DNA from: Lantana camara
Taxonomy: Eukaryota; Streptophyta; Magnoliopsida; Lamiales; Verbenaceae
Direction: 5' to 3'
Assembly (NCBI GenBank): GCA_037501455.1
Contig: CM074857.1
Location: 105,929,501-105,993,500 of the forward strand
Length of the DNA stretch: 64,000 nt
Shown: in pieces, positions 35,603-48,056 of the stretch
How positions within the stretch are numbered: the first letter of the stretch is position 1
How the letters are laid out: each line of letters begins with the position of its first letter
Made by a program: the position numbers and the translations under genes
Notes under the pieces: model-generated
Told to the model about the DNA's origin: nothing
Databases searched by the model: none
What the model saw: only the letters and a program-made list of their open reading frames with translations

Positions 35603-36665
35603 CAAAGAGCCCCGAAAAATTAACAAAATCATTATAACCTAATTTGATAATAAAGGGTTAATTATATTTTTCTTTGAAAGTATTATCGAAATATAATAAA
35701 TATTGTATTACTATAATTTGGTATTTAAAATTTGTTTTTCCAATTTATTTTAATATTTTTTAGAGTAAAAAATTAATTTATAACACTTTTCAATCAAAAA
35801 ATAAAATTAGAATTTTATTCGCAGGCTATAGTGCGGGGGTGTGTCATCTCAGCGTTCCGGGTGCTACAACCACACTCTAACCAAAGAGGGAAAACTCAGC
35901 AAATCTTCTGCATTCCAATTCATTTTCGCCACTCTACAAACCTTGAGGAATTTGAGCTCAAATCTCTTCCATCCTTCAACCAATTCAAGAGGCGAGTCCA
36001 TGAATGTGTTAAGCATCTTCTCCTCTTTCTTATGAATGCTTATTTCCTAATTTTGGTAGAGATTTGAATGTGTATTGGATTTTATGAATGAATAGTTAGG
36101 TTATGAAGCAATTTCTTGATCTCTTTGATTCCTTGATGATTTTGATGGTTTTAAAGCATGAAAGTGATCATCTTGACTTCCTTATTGCATTTATGGACAT
36201 GTAGTTTGTGGTAGTTGAGAATTAGTTGAGTTGCCATTAATGAAACTTGAAAGAAATTAAATGATTTGAACTCTTGTATCTCCATGCTCAGGTATGATGT
36301 CTTGGTAGCTGGTTTGGGTGTTATTTTGAGACTGAATTATGACATATTTAGAGCTTCTACTTACCTGATCATTATGTTAGGAGAAGAATGGACTTGGTTT
36401 ATGCTCTGTTTTTACCCTATTTGCTGCGTTTTATTTTCTGCTGTGAGTAGTGTCTCCTTTACACTGAACCCGGTTTGTTTTCAGTTGTTTTGTGCAGGTT
36501 AAGGAGTGCTAGGAGTTCTCCCAAATGGCCAAATCACAGAATTTCAAATTCACAATCCCTAGATTTTGTCCGGCGATCTACAACCTTCAGCATCCGTAAA
36601 TCGACGTGAACGATTGGTCTTTACAAAATCTGATCTTGTGAAGGTTTATTAGGTCAGCCCGTGAT
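35603..36665. other. Intergenic DNA before the EAF1 pseudogene
   Basis: The first 200 bp are AT-rich. From 35820 to 36560 the GC content rises and short frames appear (for example 36266-36502), but none resembles a known protein and no repeat ends were found. It may be a retroelement remnant. Nothing definite is supported. Confidence 0.4.
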
Positions 36666-39600
36666 GAAGATCATCTGGCAATCTCAAGATAATTGTTTTG
36701 ACAATTATGGTGGCTCTGTTCCTTCTCCATGGTCACTTTTTGAGGATCAGGTTGATTAACTTATGGTGTTCATTTTAGCATGTCTTTGTTTCCTTATAGA
36801 TACATTTTTGTGTAATATTTAGGCTCTTGTTGTCCTGGTGCATAACCTCGGCCCCAACTGGGAGCTTGTGAGTGATGCTATTAACAGCACTTTGCAATAT
36901 TTCAAGGTACGATTACAGAATTATTTGATATTTTAATAGCTGTGGTAGTGTGGTTATAATATCCAGCTACTCATATATATTTGTTCTTGTTGTGCATGAC
37001 CAGTGCATATTCCGGAAAGCCAAAGATTGTAAGGATCGACATAACTCTTTGATGGATAGAATTTCTGGTGATGGGGCAGATAGTGTTCAAGATTCTGGAT
37101 CCTCTTTACCTGGAATTCCCTAGGTAAAATGATGCCATTTCTTTAGTCCTTGTTTGCTGGGTAATCTACTTGTGATTTTATCATGTAATCCATTTGTTTG
37201 AATAGACTACCAACGCAACCTTCACAGAAATTAGTCCTATTTTCTTGTCATCGATCGTTTTGATAGTATTATCAATGGTTATTTCTTCTGCGTGTTGTGC
37301 AGGGAAGTGCCAGACAGTTGTTTCAGCGTTTACAGGGTCCAATGAAAGAAGATACCCTCAAAGCTCACTTTGAAAAGATAATAATGATCGACTGCAGTAA
37401 TCAGGTGTCTATTTTGAATCAGATGTAACCCTGTCTGAACATGGCTTCAGCATTTTCTATTTTTATGTGCTTACTGTTGTACTATGATTTTATGACCTGC
37501 ATTTTTGGTAAACTAAATATACTCAAATCTTTTCCTGATTCCTACAAGCCATGCCACGTGCCCTCGTCTACTGGGCTTATTATATAGAACATTGGCGGAT
37601 GTAAAGCAAGGGCAGGCTCATTGGTTTTATATGCATCTTTTTGATACAGGTTATTGTAATTTTGATTTGTTTACTAACATGATTTCTTTCGAGAATGATA
37701 ACCAGGATCCCAAACAACTCCAGCAACCTCATGGCTCCCATATGTTTGCTCTTTCCCAAGTCTGTCCAAATAATGTAAACGGAGGACCCATTTTAACGTA
37801 AGATTCGTGTGGTACATGGACTTTCTTATGTCGTATCATTACAAATTGCATTTTGCAATTGGACCTTTCTCTTCTTAAAGTGATTTATTGACTTTTTTTC
37901 TTTTTCACTAATTTTCAAAACACTTGCTTTTCTCAAGGCCTCTGGATCTGTGTGATGCCAGCACTTCTAGTCCTGATATGCTTAGTCTGGGGTATCAAGG
38001 GCCACATTCTAGTGGTTTGGCTCTTCCGAATCAGGGTAATGTGAACCCAATACTTTCTGCACCTGGTGGTGGTTCTACATTGCAAGGATCCCCTAATATG
38101 ATGATTGGAAACAACTTTTCATCCTCATCTGCGAGGTAATTTGCATTTCATTACTCAAAAATCGTCTGTTGATTTTATTGTTTTGTGATAGTATTTTTAA
38201 TTTTTATTCTTACAATAGGGACAATCGATTTGCAGTTCCCAGAGGTGGACCATTATCAGCTGATGAACAGCAAAGGATGCATCAGTATAATTTAATGATG
38301 CCTGATGGCAACATACCACAAGCCAATCTATCTGCCCCTGGAGTTCTTTCAGGACCTGAACGCGGTGTTCGCATTCTTCCTGGTGGCACTGGCATGGGAA
38401 TGATGGCTGGTGTTAATAGAAGCTTGCCAGTGGCGAGACCTGGCTTCCAAGGAATTCCTCCTTCATCTATAGTAAATTCTGGCAATATGGTTTCCCCTGG
38501 AATGTCATCAGCAAATTTGCATTCTGGAGTGGGTGCTGGTCGGGGAGGCTCCATGTTGAGACCTCGTGAAGCTTTGCACATGATGCGGGTAAGTCATTTA
38601 GGATTCATTTACTATGCAATTTATCTTCCTCATCAGTATCTGGCATCTTCTAGAATGGTAGATTCACCCATTGGATTTTGAGAACTTTTCAGCATGTATA
38701 TTTCACATCTGTTCCTACACCTAACAAACAATTGTCTGGTACTTTTTAGCCTCGGACGAGTCAAGATTCACAGAGGCAGATGATGGCACCTGACCTTCAG
38801 ATGCCCAGAAACACTCACTTTGGCGGTTTAAGGTCCTCATTCCCCAATCAGAATGCTTCGTCACCAGTTTCGTCATACCCTCTCCATCATCAGCAATACC
38901 ATCCAATATCTCCACGACACCCTCATGTTCTTGCTCCTCATCACCCTCATTTTCAAGGACCAGCAAACCCACCCTCCACCCCCCAGCAACAAGCTTATGT
39001 AATTCGCTTGGCTAAAGAGAGGCAGCAGCTGCGACACCGTTTTCTGCCCCAGCAACAGCAACAGTTTGCTGCATCGAATTCTTTGATGCCACCTCATGTA
39101 CAGTCACAGCCTCATCTTCCCATATCATCTCCTATGCCAAATAGTCCCCAGGTTCAACCCCAAACTGGTTCCCCACGTTCTCCGTCAGTTAATTCAATGC
39201 CTCAGAAGCAGCAAACACCTACTCAAGGAGGTGTACGAAATGCACAACCTGGGTTAACCAATCAGACGGCCAAGCAACAAAGACAAAGACAACATCAGCT
39301 TTCGCAAGCAAATAGGCAACACTCAACAAAGACAGCAGCAGTTGCAAGCTCAACAAGCCAAGGTACCAAAGGTAATTGGTAGAGGGAATCTGACTAGGCA
39401 TCAGAATATTCCAACTGATGCTTCCCCACTAAATAGGGTTTCTACGAATTCCGGGAATCAGAATACGGAGAAAGGTGAATCAGCCTCTCAATCAATGCAA
39501 AGTCAGGGGATGTACGCTGGTGCACCACCACTAAATTCTGTGCAACCAGCAAGGCAATATTCTATCGATCCGCAGTCCACTAATCCGTCCCTGCCTCAGA

Positions 39601-40006
39601 AAAAGATGTATCCAGATTCCAGGCCAAACATCATCCCTTTCACCAAAGCTTCCTCAAATTACTTCTGATAGCAGCAGTCAAGGTGGTGAAGTATCGTCTC
39701 ACCAGAAGTCAGTTAATCAAAATCAATCACCTCTTCAGAGAGTGGTTCCATCAAGTCACCAGATTAACAATTCTGACCAATCAACTAAATCGCAAGGTAA
39801 AGATTCCCATAGCTATCAGCATCCAACGAACAGCTCTACAGAGATGGATTCAGTATCAGCATTGCCTCCTGGCTGCAAAAATACAGCAAATGCAGCTCAA
39901 TGGCATGCTCCAGAACCAGCATTCGATTCAAATCCAGTAAATTCACAGAAAAGCTCAGGAATGGCATGGGAAGGTTATGTGCTCGTCGAACATGAGTGTT
40001 CTCTAT
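36666..40006 (+). pseudogene. 5'-truncated EAF1 (NuA4 histone acetyltransferase complex subunit) pseudogene
   Basis: Exon-like blocks with normal splice sites lie at ~36670-36750, 36823-36906, 37004-37123, 37303-37404, 37706-37797, 37938-38135, 38219-38588 and from 38750. Together they give the C-terminal third of plant EAF1: the SANT/Myb-like region (SPWSLFEDQALVVLVHNLGP, then NWELVSDAINST), CKDRHNSLMDRISGDGADS, GSARQLFQRLQGPMKEDTL, and the Gln/Pro-rich tail. The N-terminal HSA region and all earlier exons are absent. Lesions: a TAG replaces the last codon of the third block (37121-37123), frameshifts near 39320 and near 39645, and one exon between 37404 and 37706 seems missing. Introns are kept, so it arose by DNA duplication, not retroposition. 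A short truncated protein from 37592 or later is conceivable but unlikely. Confidence 0.85.
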
Positions 40007-40406
40007 AAATGTGAAGAGACAATGGCCGGATGAAATTTTTTGAGAATATTGTATATTATGAGAGATGAATGATTATGTATTTGTCGCTCGATTCGAAAAA
40101 CCAAGCTTGTTATTTTTTCATTCGAACTAAAAAGTATTTCAAATTCGATCTAAATATGAACTCGACCTTTTGTTCAAGCTAGTTTCGACTCTTAAACTTA
40201 ACCAAGTCGAACCAAAACTTAAGTTTTCATCTAATTCGAAACTGTAGCTCAAATCAAATTTAACGAACTCGGTTGAATATAATTAGAGTATGTTTGTTCA
40301 AGTTTAATTTTAGCTCGACTCAATTCGATTACAACCCGAGGTAACCAACGGTATTTACATTTACTAGCTCTTAACTGCCCGTAAGTGCTGGGCATGGAGT
40401 TCGAGG

Positions 40407-40518
40407 GTTTTTTTTTTTTTTTTTTTTTTTTTTGACACACATACCCAAGCTAGAAGGATTTGAACCCGAGTCTTTACCTTCGATAACTAACTCTTTAACC
40501 GCTTGGACCAACCCTGTT
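40407..40518 (-). mobile_element. tRNA-derived SINE with A tail and imperfect target duplication
   Basis: On the minus strand the A box TGGTCCAAGCGG (40510-40499) and B box GGGTTCAAATCC (40467-40456) are followed by a run of about 26 A (plus-strand T run 40408-40433). Flanks share GGCATGGA and similar following bases (about 40391-40406 and 40519-40534), the likely target duplication. Confidence 0.8.
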
Positions 40519-40534
40519 GGCATGGAATCGGAGG

Positions 40535-41126
40535 TTGACAGTTCAATATGCAATAAGTATTGTCTCCATGTGTACTTGATGGAACAGCACGACGCAAGTC
40601 ATTAAATAAGGAATTAATAAATGAATTATTAACTATAAAAACTCAAACATTACTTTTAAAATAATATCAAGAACTAAATAATACAAAATTAAAATTTTAG
40701 AAATTAAATAAAATATTTGCCCGATTATAAAACATAGAAATGGAAAACCTCATGAGTCGACGCACAAGTTCACGAACAAATATTTTCATACTAAATTTCA
40801 AGTCACAGAAAAGCTCACACTCAAACTTCAAGCTTCAATTGAGCTTCACTTAAATCAAATTCGATTCAAGTCGAGTCGAGCTCTCGAACTTAATTTTTTT
40901 TGGTTCTATAGTCCATTTTTATGGATCGAGACGGAATGGACCACTTAGAATGTAAAACTCTCTCTATCAATGATAATTATGTTCTCATTAACTCAAACTC
41001 ACAACCTCTAATTAAGTTGGTAAAGTATCGAACTGAGCTCTCGAACCTAATGACCAATCGAAAATTAAGAAAAAATAATTTTTTTTATCATAGTCATGTA
41101 GTAAATGGCATAATAATATATAAAAC
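40535..41126. other. AT-rich intergenic DNA with TCGA-rich degenerate repeat
   Basis: Sequence on both sides of the SINE (40080-40390 and 40740-40900) is full of TTCGAACT, CTCGA and AAGTCGA words in both orientations, suggesting one degenerate foldback repeat into which the SINE inserted. No gene is supported. Confidence 0.5.
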
Positions 41127-42063
41127 CTTGTGTTATGCCTAAATATCAAGAAAAATTTTCTGATTTAAAAACTGTCATAGAAGGCCCAATGTTTTAAAAA
41201 ATATGCACGAAAAACCCTCCGCCTAGCAATTGTGCCTTACGCGCGGGTTGTGCGATTTTTTGTTGCAACTTTTCATTTTTGTCTTTTTATAAATGATCTT
41301 TTAGTTTCTATATTTTCAGTTTTGACTCCAAAGTTTATAAAATCTTCCAAAAAGATCCTAAGATGCTCAATATGTTAATAATTGATGTAAACTTTTTATG
41401 TATTTTTTATAAAATTTTATTTTGTTTTCAAGATTATTTATAGTAATGAAATTTAATTCTTTATAATATATTTCTAAATCCTTTTCTTCCTTTTTTAATT
41501 TTTTTTATATATTATAAGTTGTTTTTGTATTTTATTCATTATACTCATGTTATTTGTAGGCATATATTTTTCATTTCTTATAAATTTTCAATTTTTCGTT
41601 CCTATATTGGAATTAAATCTTTTCTAGTAAAAAGTTGTAATTTCTTCAATTTTTGTAATTTCTTTTAAAAAACAATCTTCCTTAAATATCTTGCTTTCTA
41701 TTTTTTCTAAATATCTTATAAGAAACTGTTTATATCTTTTCTTCATATTAAGAGTATGTTATTTGGTATGTTGTATTACGTCTTCTTTTTATGTTTCTAC
41801 AAATTTTTGCATTTCATGTGTTAAAACTCATTTATTTGGTAATTGGTATATATAAACTTATTTAAGTCGTCATGATTTTTCATGCAAATTTTTATAAACA
41901 TAAGGTTTTTTGTGCTAAGTTTTAGTTTAAAAAAGGAAATTTTGGCGCGTATGCATCACTCAGCGAGTTCAGGGTTTTTGGTGCATATTTTCGAAAATAC
42001 AAAGTTTTTCATAGCAGTTTTTAAAACACGGAGTTTTTTATGATAGTTTGCCATAACACAGGG
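41127..42063. mobile_element. Inverted-repeat element C, 937 bp
   Basis: Left end CTTGTGTTATGCC and right end complement CCTGTGTTATGGC begin imperfect inverted repeats of about 90 bp that also share TTAAAACTGT/TTTTAAAACACGG and AATATGCACGAAAAACCCT-type blocks. The interior is AT-rich and noncoding. No clear target duplication. Confidence 0.65.
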
Positions 42064-43106
42064 ATAATGGGTGCAATTTACTCCATAATAAATATAAAAA
42101 GAGAAAAAAATGAATTGTCGTATCTATAACATATCTTATTGTGTCATCGAGTACGCATCTCGTAAATTGTAAAATATAATTAATGATAGCTGGATGATGT
42201 GTTACGCAGTAGGTGTAAACCCCATAAATGTTGGAACGTATAAAAGACAACTATTTCAATCAATTTGGCAGTAACAATTTCGTGTACAACTGGAACTGTC
42301 TATGTATCAGTCTTTAATTCTAACGTTCAACCTTACTTCTGCACATTGTGAAGATAAGAATGGCCGCCCCACGAGTGTTGATAGAGATGGGACACATTTG
42401 CCAATTACCATAACTTACAAACAATGAAAGCTAAGTAATGAGGTTTTTAGGGTTTATCATACAAACCAATTCCTTCTTTAAACTATAATATCTTGCGTAT
42501 TCGATCTCGTCCGACCGATGTTGTTACCTAACACTAACCTTTTTCAAAATGTGTCATATTATTTCTAGTTTACACTTTCTGTAATCTATGTGTCCGAAAT
42601 TGGAAAAATATGAGAAATAAGTTATTTGTGTAATTTAAAGAGTGCGAGTGCAGCTAATAAACAATTATTTTGGTTAGTATTTAGGCCCACTTTCAGGCTC
42701 TGATGCACGGATACTTGTAAAAATATTATTTTATTATGTCGTGTCGCGCACCGTGTCCAACACTCCTTACGTAGAAAATTCAAAAAAAAAATCAATGTCG
42801 CTGTATCCATATCGTGTCGTGTTCATATCGTCGTGTCTCTATTCGTGCATCGTAAATTTCAGGTTACACTTAATTGGTTTGGAAATTTACACTCTTTTGT
42901 CTAATGGGTTCACGGGTTCGCGGCGTGATAAGTTGGTATAAAGATTTGCACCTTCGTTCAATGAACTCATGGGTCCGACAGACTCACGAGTCTGCGGCGT
43001 GACAAAGTAATATCAAAGTTGCTCGTCTGTCGTAAGAGACTCACATGCCCGCCCAATGGGCTCGCAAGCCCGCAACGCGACACAGTGGTTCAAATACCTT
43101 TGTCAG
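42064..43106. other. Intergenic DNA with ATACG-type and CGGCGTGA-type degenerate repeats
   Basis: At 42695-42860 is a TGATGCACGGATAC...CGTGTCG-rich stretch of a kind repeated elsewhere in the window. At 42910-43090 short units containing TTCGCGGCGTGATAA, CTGCGGCGTGACAAAG and CCGCAACGCGACACAG recur about every 90 bp. No gene is supported. Confidence 0.5.
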
Positions 43107-43263
43107 TGGAAAATTCTTGCATGCACCGGGATCCACCATTATTTAAATGGAAAAAAATTATTATTTTTTTTTTAATTTTTTTGTATTTTATTTAATTTTT
43201 TTTTATTTAAATAATGATGGGTGCATGTATCGGGGCCCACACCAGGTGCATACAAGAATTTCC
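43107..43263. mobile_element. Short Mutator-type MITE, 157 bp
   Basis: The arms TTCTTGCATGCACC and GGTGCATACAAGAA (with more pairing inward, ATTATTTAAAT / ATTTAAATAAT) form a hairpin around a T-rich loop. It is flanked by a perfect 9-bp duplication, CTTTGTCAG, at 43098-43106 and 43264-43272. Confidence 0.85.
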
Positions 43264-43272
43264 CTTTGTCAG

Positions 43273-45615
43273 CTGAGAGAGATTGCACACCCATTCAATG
43301 GACTCGTCACAAAATGTAGCTGCTTGTTAATTATTATAAATTTCATTTATTATAATAATTATAAATTATAGACTATTTATTATAAATTAGAAGAGAAATA
43401 TGATTGTCATTTATGGCTAGTTATAATAATACAAATATTTATTGGGGTAGTGTACAAATTATTAGTAACAAAATTAATACTCCTATCTATTGTTATAACA
43501 TGTTAATGGAGACAACTTGCACACCCTCACTTATTTTTATCACAATTAATAGCATCTTAAATATGAAATAATCAATAAATGTAATAGATCAATCACTTCA
43601 CTCAAAAGGCAATAAAGGAAAATTTAGCCCCGCTCAACAATTAATGATTTTCTCTAACTAATCAAAATTTTATAATAAGATATATAATATTATATTTATT
43701 TATTAACGTACATATATATATAATTCGACATTTACTACAGTAAAATATACCGAGTAGAAATACTAATACCGTATCGAATACCAAAATTTTGAAATTTTTT
43801 GTATCGAATACCAACTAAAACACCCCTACATAAGATAGAGATCCGATCCTAACTATAATACGTAGTAGTTTTAAATCTTTAATAAGTTATTTGATGCTAT
43901 AATTCAACGAGCTTACTATTTATTATAATCTATTATGAATATCTTATTTTATTTTATTTTTTAAAAAAAAGAGTATAATGCTCCAAATTAATTCTAGTCA
44001 CACGACTAGCTGGCCAATATTAATTTCACATTAATTATACTATCAATGGTAATTAATATAGTTTTATGACTTTATCAGACAATGATTCCCTGATTAATTG
44101 ATCGTAATCGCGTTTAAAAAAGTATAAATTATTTGGATCACGGGGCTGTCCATTCCAATCACGGGTCATTCCAAATAAGTGATAAAAAGTTATGAGTTGT
44201 TAACAAAGATTCAATTGTCACGGGATTTCAAATATAATTATTGTAATACTTTTAAATATATCAATTGTTTTTGTCACTCCCGAACATACATATAAGACAA
44301 GCTTTTGGAATAATTTTGTTAACTCCAATCGCCCTTGAATTTAATTTATTTTTCACTTTACGAGTTGGAATTTAAACTCAATACTTTGTTTTTCGAAAAA
44401 TCTTTTGCATCATATTTTATTGGACCAATTGATTTTTAATATGTACAACTAGTTCTCGATGATATAAGTTCTGGTAAGATGGAAAAGACTTGTCGGAATC
44501 TGATCCTATTCTTACTAGTATTTGGAAGGCACCTTCGTTTGCTCTAAACGTTTCCTTCAATTTTGTTCATCGTGCCGGCAACATATATAGCAGCTCACGC
44601 TCTTGCTTGTTGGCTTTAGATAGAAGTTATGGGACTTCAAACTTCCTAATTTGATTTTTTCATGTTTAGCGGATGATGTCGTTCATATGTAGTCGTCTTT
44701 TCGTTCTTTCTTTAAAAAAAATAATAATTCGGATCCACTAAATACGCAACTAGTGATAAATATAAAATATACATTCTAAGAATCCCTATTTTAAAAGAAG
44801 TAAAATTTATAGTTGTGAAAATTTAAAATGGTAAAAGTGGAAGTGTTAGGGAAAAAAAATGTACAAAACAAAATATAAAAATTTGAGAAAAGAATTCTTT
44901 AAAAAAAAAAAAAAAAAAGAACTATACATTTGCCCCTTATATTATATAAAATTTTAAAAAATACCCTAGAAAAACACGTTGGGACAAAGCCCTAGTACGT
45001 ATTGGTTGCATTTACTCCAAATCTATTTTTTCTCCAGCCATGCCGATTTCATAACTCTATAAATGTTACAAACAATTAAATTCTATTTATTAACCTCTTA
45101 AATATTATGTCCACATAGCCCTTGTGCGGCTGTGCCAAACATTAATATTACCCACACAATTTATTTTTTCCAACTCCCACCGCCCCAATTCCCATTCCAA
45201 CTATCAAAATATTCCAATTTAGATCTGCTTCGGATAATCTCTGATATAAGGATACGACACGGTGATTGATACGAGTATAATACTTCTTTTTTTTTTTTAA
45301 TTTCACTTGTGAGGAATATACGACATGAGTGTCCGAATAAAATGATATTTCTAGAAATGGTTGTGCATCAGAGCCGGTAATCTATACTCAATTATATTAG
45401 CAAGAATATTACATTTATTTGATTGGCGACCACTTTTCTTAACTTTACAATAACCACACGATAGATATAAACATTTTCCCATCATTACAGAAATTAGGCC
45501 GAATCGGGTTCAAACTCGAACCATTGAAACACCCTTCCAATATCATGATTCCTTAAATCCCACCAAAATAAAAAACAGAAAAAGAAAAAGAAATAAATGC
45601 CCCAACATGACAAAC
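43273..45615. other. AT-rich intergenic DNA
   Basis: No gene is supported over about 2.3 kb. An ATACGACACGG-type repeat occurs at about 45233-45375. A long A run lies at 44901-44918. Confidence 0.6.
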
Positions 45616-45618
45616 ACA

Positions 45619-45697
45619 TCTATATATATAAATCCACAGGACAAACCCTTGTTCCCATCTCTCTCTTCCCCTTCCTCTCTCACAAGATTCAAGAAAA
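45619..45697 (+). promoter_or_regulatory. TATA box and leader of the LTPG gene
   Basis: CTATATATATAAATCC at about 45619-45634 is a strong TATA-like element 65-80 bp before the ATG at 45698. It is followed by a CT-rich leader (CTCTCTCTTCCCCTTCCTCT). Confidence 0.6.
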
Positions 45698-47052
45698 ATG
45701 GAGTCCAAGAACATGTTCTTGATGAGGATGCTGCTGCAGTCCATTCTGGTGGTGGTATTGTTCAGCATTCTTGCAACATGCGACGTCGACAAAGACAAGG
45801 AAAAGTGTGCTAATGACCTCGTTGGTTTGGCGACATGTCTTCCCTACGTGAGTGGTGAGGCCAAGACTCCTCCCATCGATTGCTGCACTGGTTTGAAGCA
45901 AGTGCTGCAGAAGAGCCCTGTCTGTATGTGTTTGTTGGTTAAGGATAGGAATGATCCTAGTCTTGGTCTTAAGATCAACAGCACACTTGCTCTTGGTCTC
46001 CCTTCTCAGTGCCATTCCCCGGCCAACGCCACCGACTGCCCCGGTAAGGAATGATATCGAGCGCATGTCAGATCCGTGTGTGTGTCGTATTTTGTTTGAG
46101 GGGTTGTTGGATTCTTTAAAAGTTTAAATTAAAAAGTGTGATGGTAGGTCAAATCTGTGAGGGTAAATGGGGTTGGTTGTTTGGTTTCGTATAGCGTTGT
46201 GAATGGAACGATTGGGTTGGGAGGTAAATGGGATTAATGGGAGTTTGTTTTAGCAAAGATGGGGTTGTGGGTTTGAATGATTTAAATGTTGAAATTGAAA
46301 AGCTGCAATAGTAGGCCAAATTGTTTGAGGTAAATGAGATTCGTGTCGTGGATTGTCGATATTGGGAATGGATCGTTTGGTTTCCGTTAAGCCATGAGTT
46401 GGAATCTTGTGGAAACAAAAAATATTGATTTGAATTTTGGAATTCTGGTCAAATATTTATATATGTGTTCTAAATTGCTAAATTTATGTGACCTTATATA
46501 TATGTTTTAAGTGATATAAGCATAATTTTGACTATCTGATTTAAATATTCAATTTTTTAGGAATTTTTTTCGTGCAGAAATATTTTAAAATTCTTAATAT
46601 TCAGATTATATTTCAGTAATGAACAGAATTTTATGCACAATATAATTAATGTTGTACCATTTGTGGGTAATTAAGATATTTTTTTTTTGGTCCAGCTCTG
46701 CTGCATTTGGCACCAAATTCGCCAGATGCAAAGGTGTTTGAGGATTTTGCAAATATTGGCAAAGGCACTTCTAATACATCTACTGCACCAGCTGACGGTA
46801 ACCAAAAACATTTCACAAATTTTCTTTTTTTATTTATGATTAAACTCTTATAATTAGGTAAATTTTAACTATTTTTCACTATCTTTTTTTTTTTTTTTAA
46901 ATAAAGGGGGTTCGTCGAGTGCGAGGACGACGGCAACGACGACGAAGACTGACCAGAGCGATGGAGGAAATAAAAAGAGAATTTTGGGGATTGAAATGAT
47001 TTTAGGGCTTGTGATCACTATGGTTGTGGTTCAAAACTTCCCAAATCTTTGA
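45698..47052 (+). CDS. Non-specific lipid-transfer protein, GPI-anchored type (LTPG)
   Basis: Exons 45698-46043, 46696-46797 and 46907-47052 join to 197 residues. An N-terminal hydrophobic signal peptide (about residues 1-27) is followed by the eight-cysteine lipid-transfer motif: KCANDL, ATCLPY, DCC, VCMCLL, QCH and DCP give the C-Xn-C-Xn-CC-CXC-Xn-C-Xn-C pattern. The linker is Ser/Thr-rich with an NST glycosylation site in the domain. The C-terminus is a hydrophobic tail (ILGIEMILGLVITMVVVQ) typical of a GPI-anchor signal. The protein is expected at the outer plasma membrane or wall, binding lipids for cuticle or suberin deposition. A closer in-frame ATG pair (codons 1 and 7) leaves the exact start open. 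Its neighbours suggest it is the counterpart of Arabidopsis At1g55260. Confidence 0.92.
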
Positions 47053-47464
47053 GGTTATTTAACAAAATAACTTTTATCTTCATTTCGTAGAAAACTACTT
47101 GTAATTTCTCTTGTATTTTCCTAAAACTATGTTATATTATTATTATTTGTGGGGTTCTTAGTTTGTTTTTGTTTATTCTAATTTTGTTCACGAAAAAGTC
47201 TTATCAAGAATTTCTTTGCAGGATGTTATGTTCATATTTCAAATCTCTCTTATTTATTCGTGTATCTAATTTGATAAAATATACAATTAAAACTTAATTC
47301 ATCGGAAATTCAAATTTAGATTTCATATATAGTTTTTTAAAAAAAAATTTGTTTTGGTATTTTATCATGGGTTAAAATTGGATCAAACTAAAATAATTTA
47401 AAATAATAATTTTTTAATTAAACTAGTATATGATTCAACTAAATTGAACCATTTATACGATTCC
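47053..47464. other. 3' flank of the LTPG gene
   Basis: AT-rich sequence holding the presumed 3' UTR and polyadenylation site. Nothing else is supported. Confidence 0.5.
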
Positions 47465-48056
47465 AGATAACCCCTTCGTTTTGGGCTTAGTATGATTTGG
47501 TCTCCGTTCTTTTGTTTTGAGCGCTTATCCCTTAATTTTTATAAAATATAATACTTAACTTCTTTTTCATATTTCTAACAGAATATTTTAGAATATTTCG
47601 TTCAAAACAAACTTTGACTATCAATTTTTTTTATCTTTCATGACGACAAGAGTCAAGACCACCATCTTCGTATTCATCTATCCAAAACGAACAAAACTCA
47701 CTCCATTTGTACCTATTGGCCGCCAAAATCCGTGCCATGCCGCAGCAAAGCTCCAGCCGCCCAGCATCGCCTTTGATCAGCAATTCTTCTTTCGTTGGTT
47801 CTTGAATTTTAGTTTTGAGACCACCAATGTGTTCCTTGCATTGAGAGTTTCGATCTAATATATAATATCAATACATGTGTTATCTGATTTGTACATATTT
47901 ATCCTTAAAAATTAGGCAAAAATTTTATTAAAAAATTGAATGTAATATTCTCCAAAATTCTACCGAATAAGGGTTACATTTTACAAAAGGGTAATTTATT
48001 AAAATTAAAGGATAGGGAGCAAAGCGCACTAGGTCTCAAAAGACGACGAATTATCT
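47465..48056. mobile_element. Degenerate inverted-repeat element D, ~590 bp
   Basis: AGATAACCCCTTCGTTTTGGG at the left pairs with the complement of the right end (AGATAATTCGTCGTCTTTTGAG). Internal blocks GGTCTC...GAGCGCTTATCCCTTAATTTT and the complement of AAAATTAAAGGATAGGGAGCAAAGCGC extend the arms to about 90 bp. No target duplication is clear. Confidence 0.55.

Noticed and set aside
35820..36560. GC-richer block thought to be an LTR or a first exon of the EAF1 copy
   Set aside because: No matching second LTR, inverted ends or EAF1-like residues could be found.
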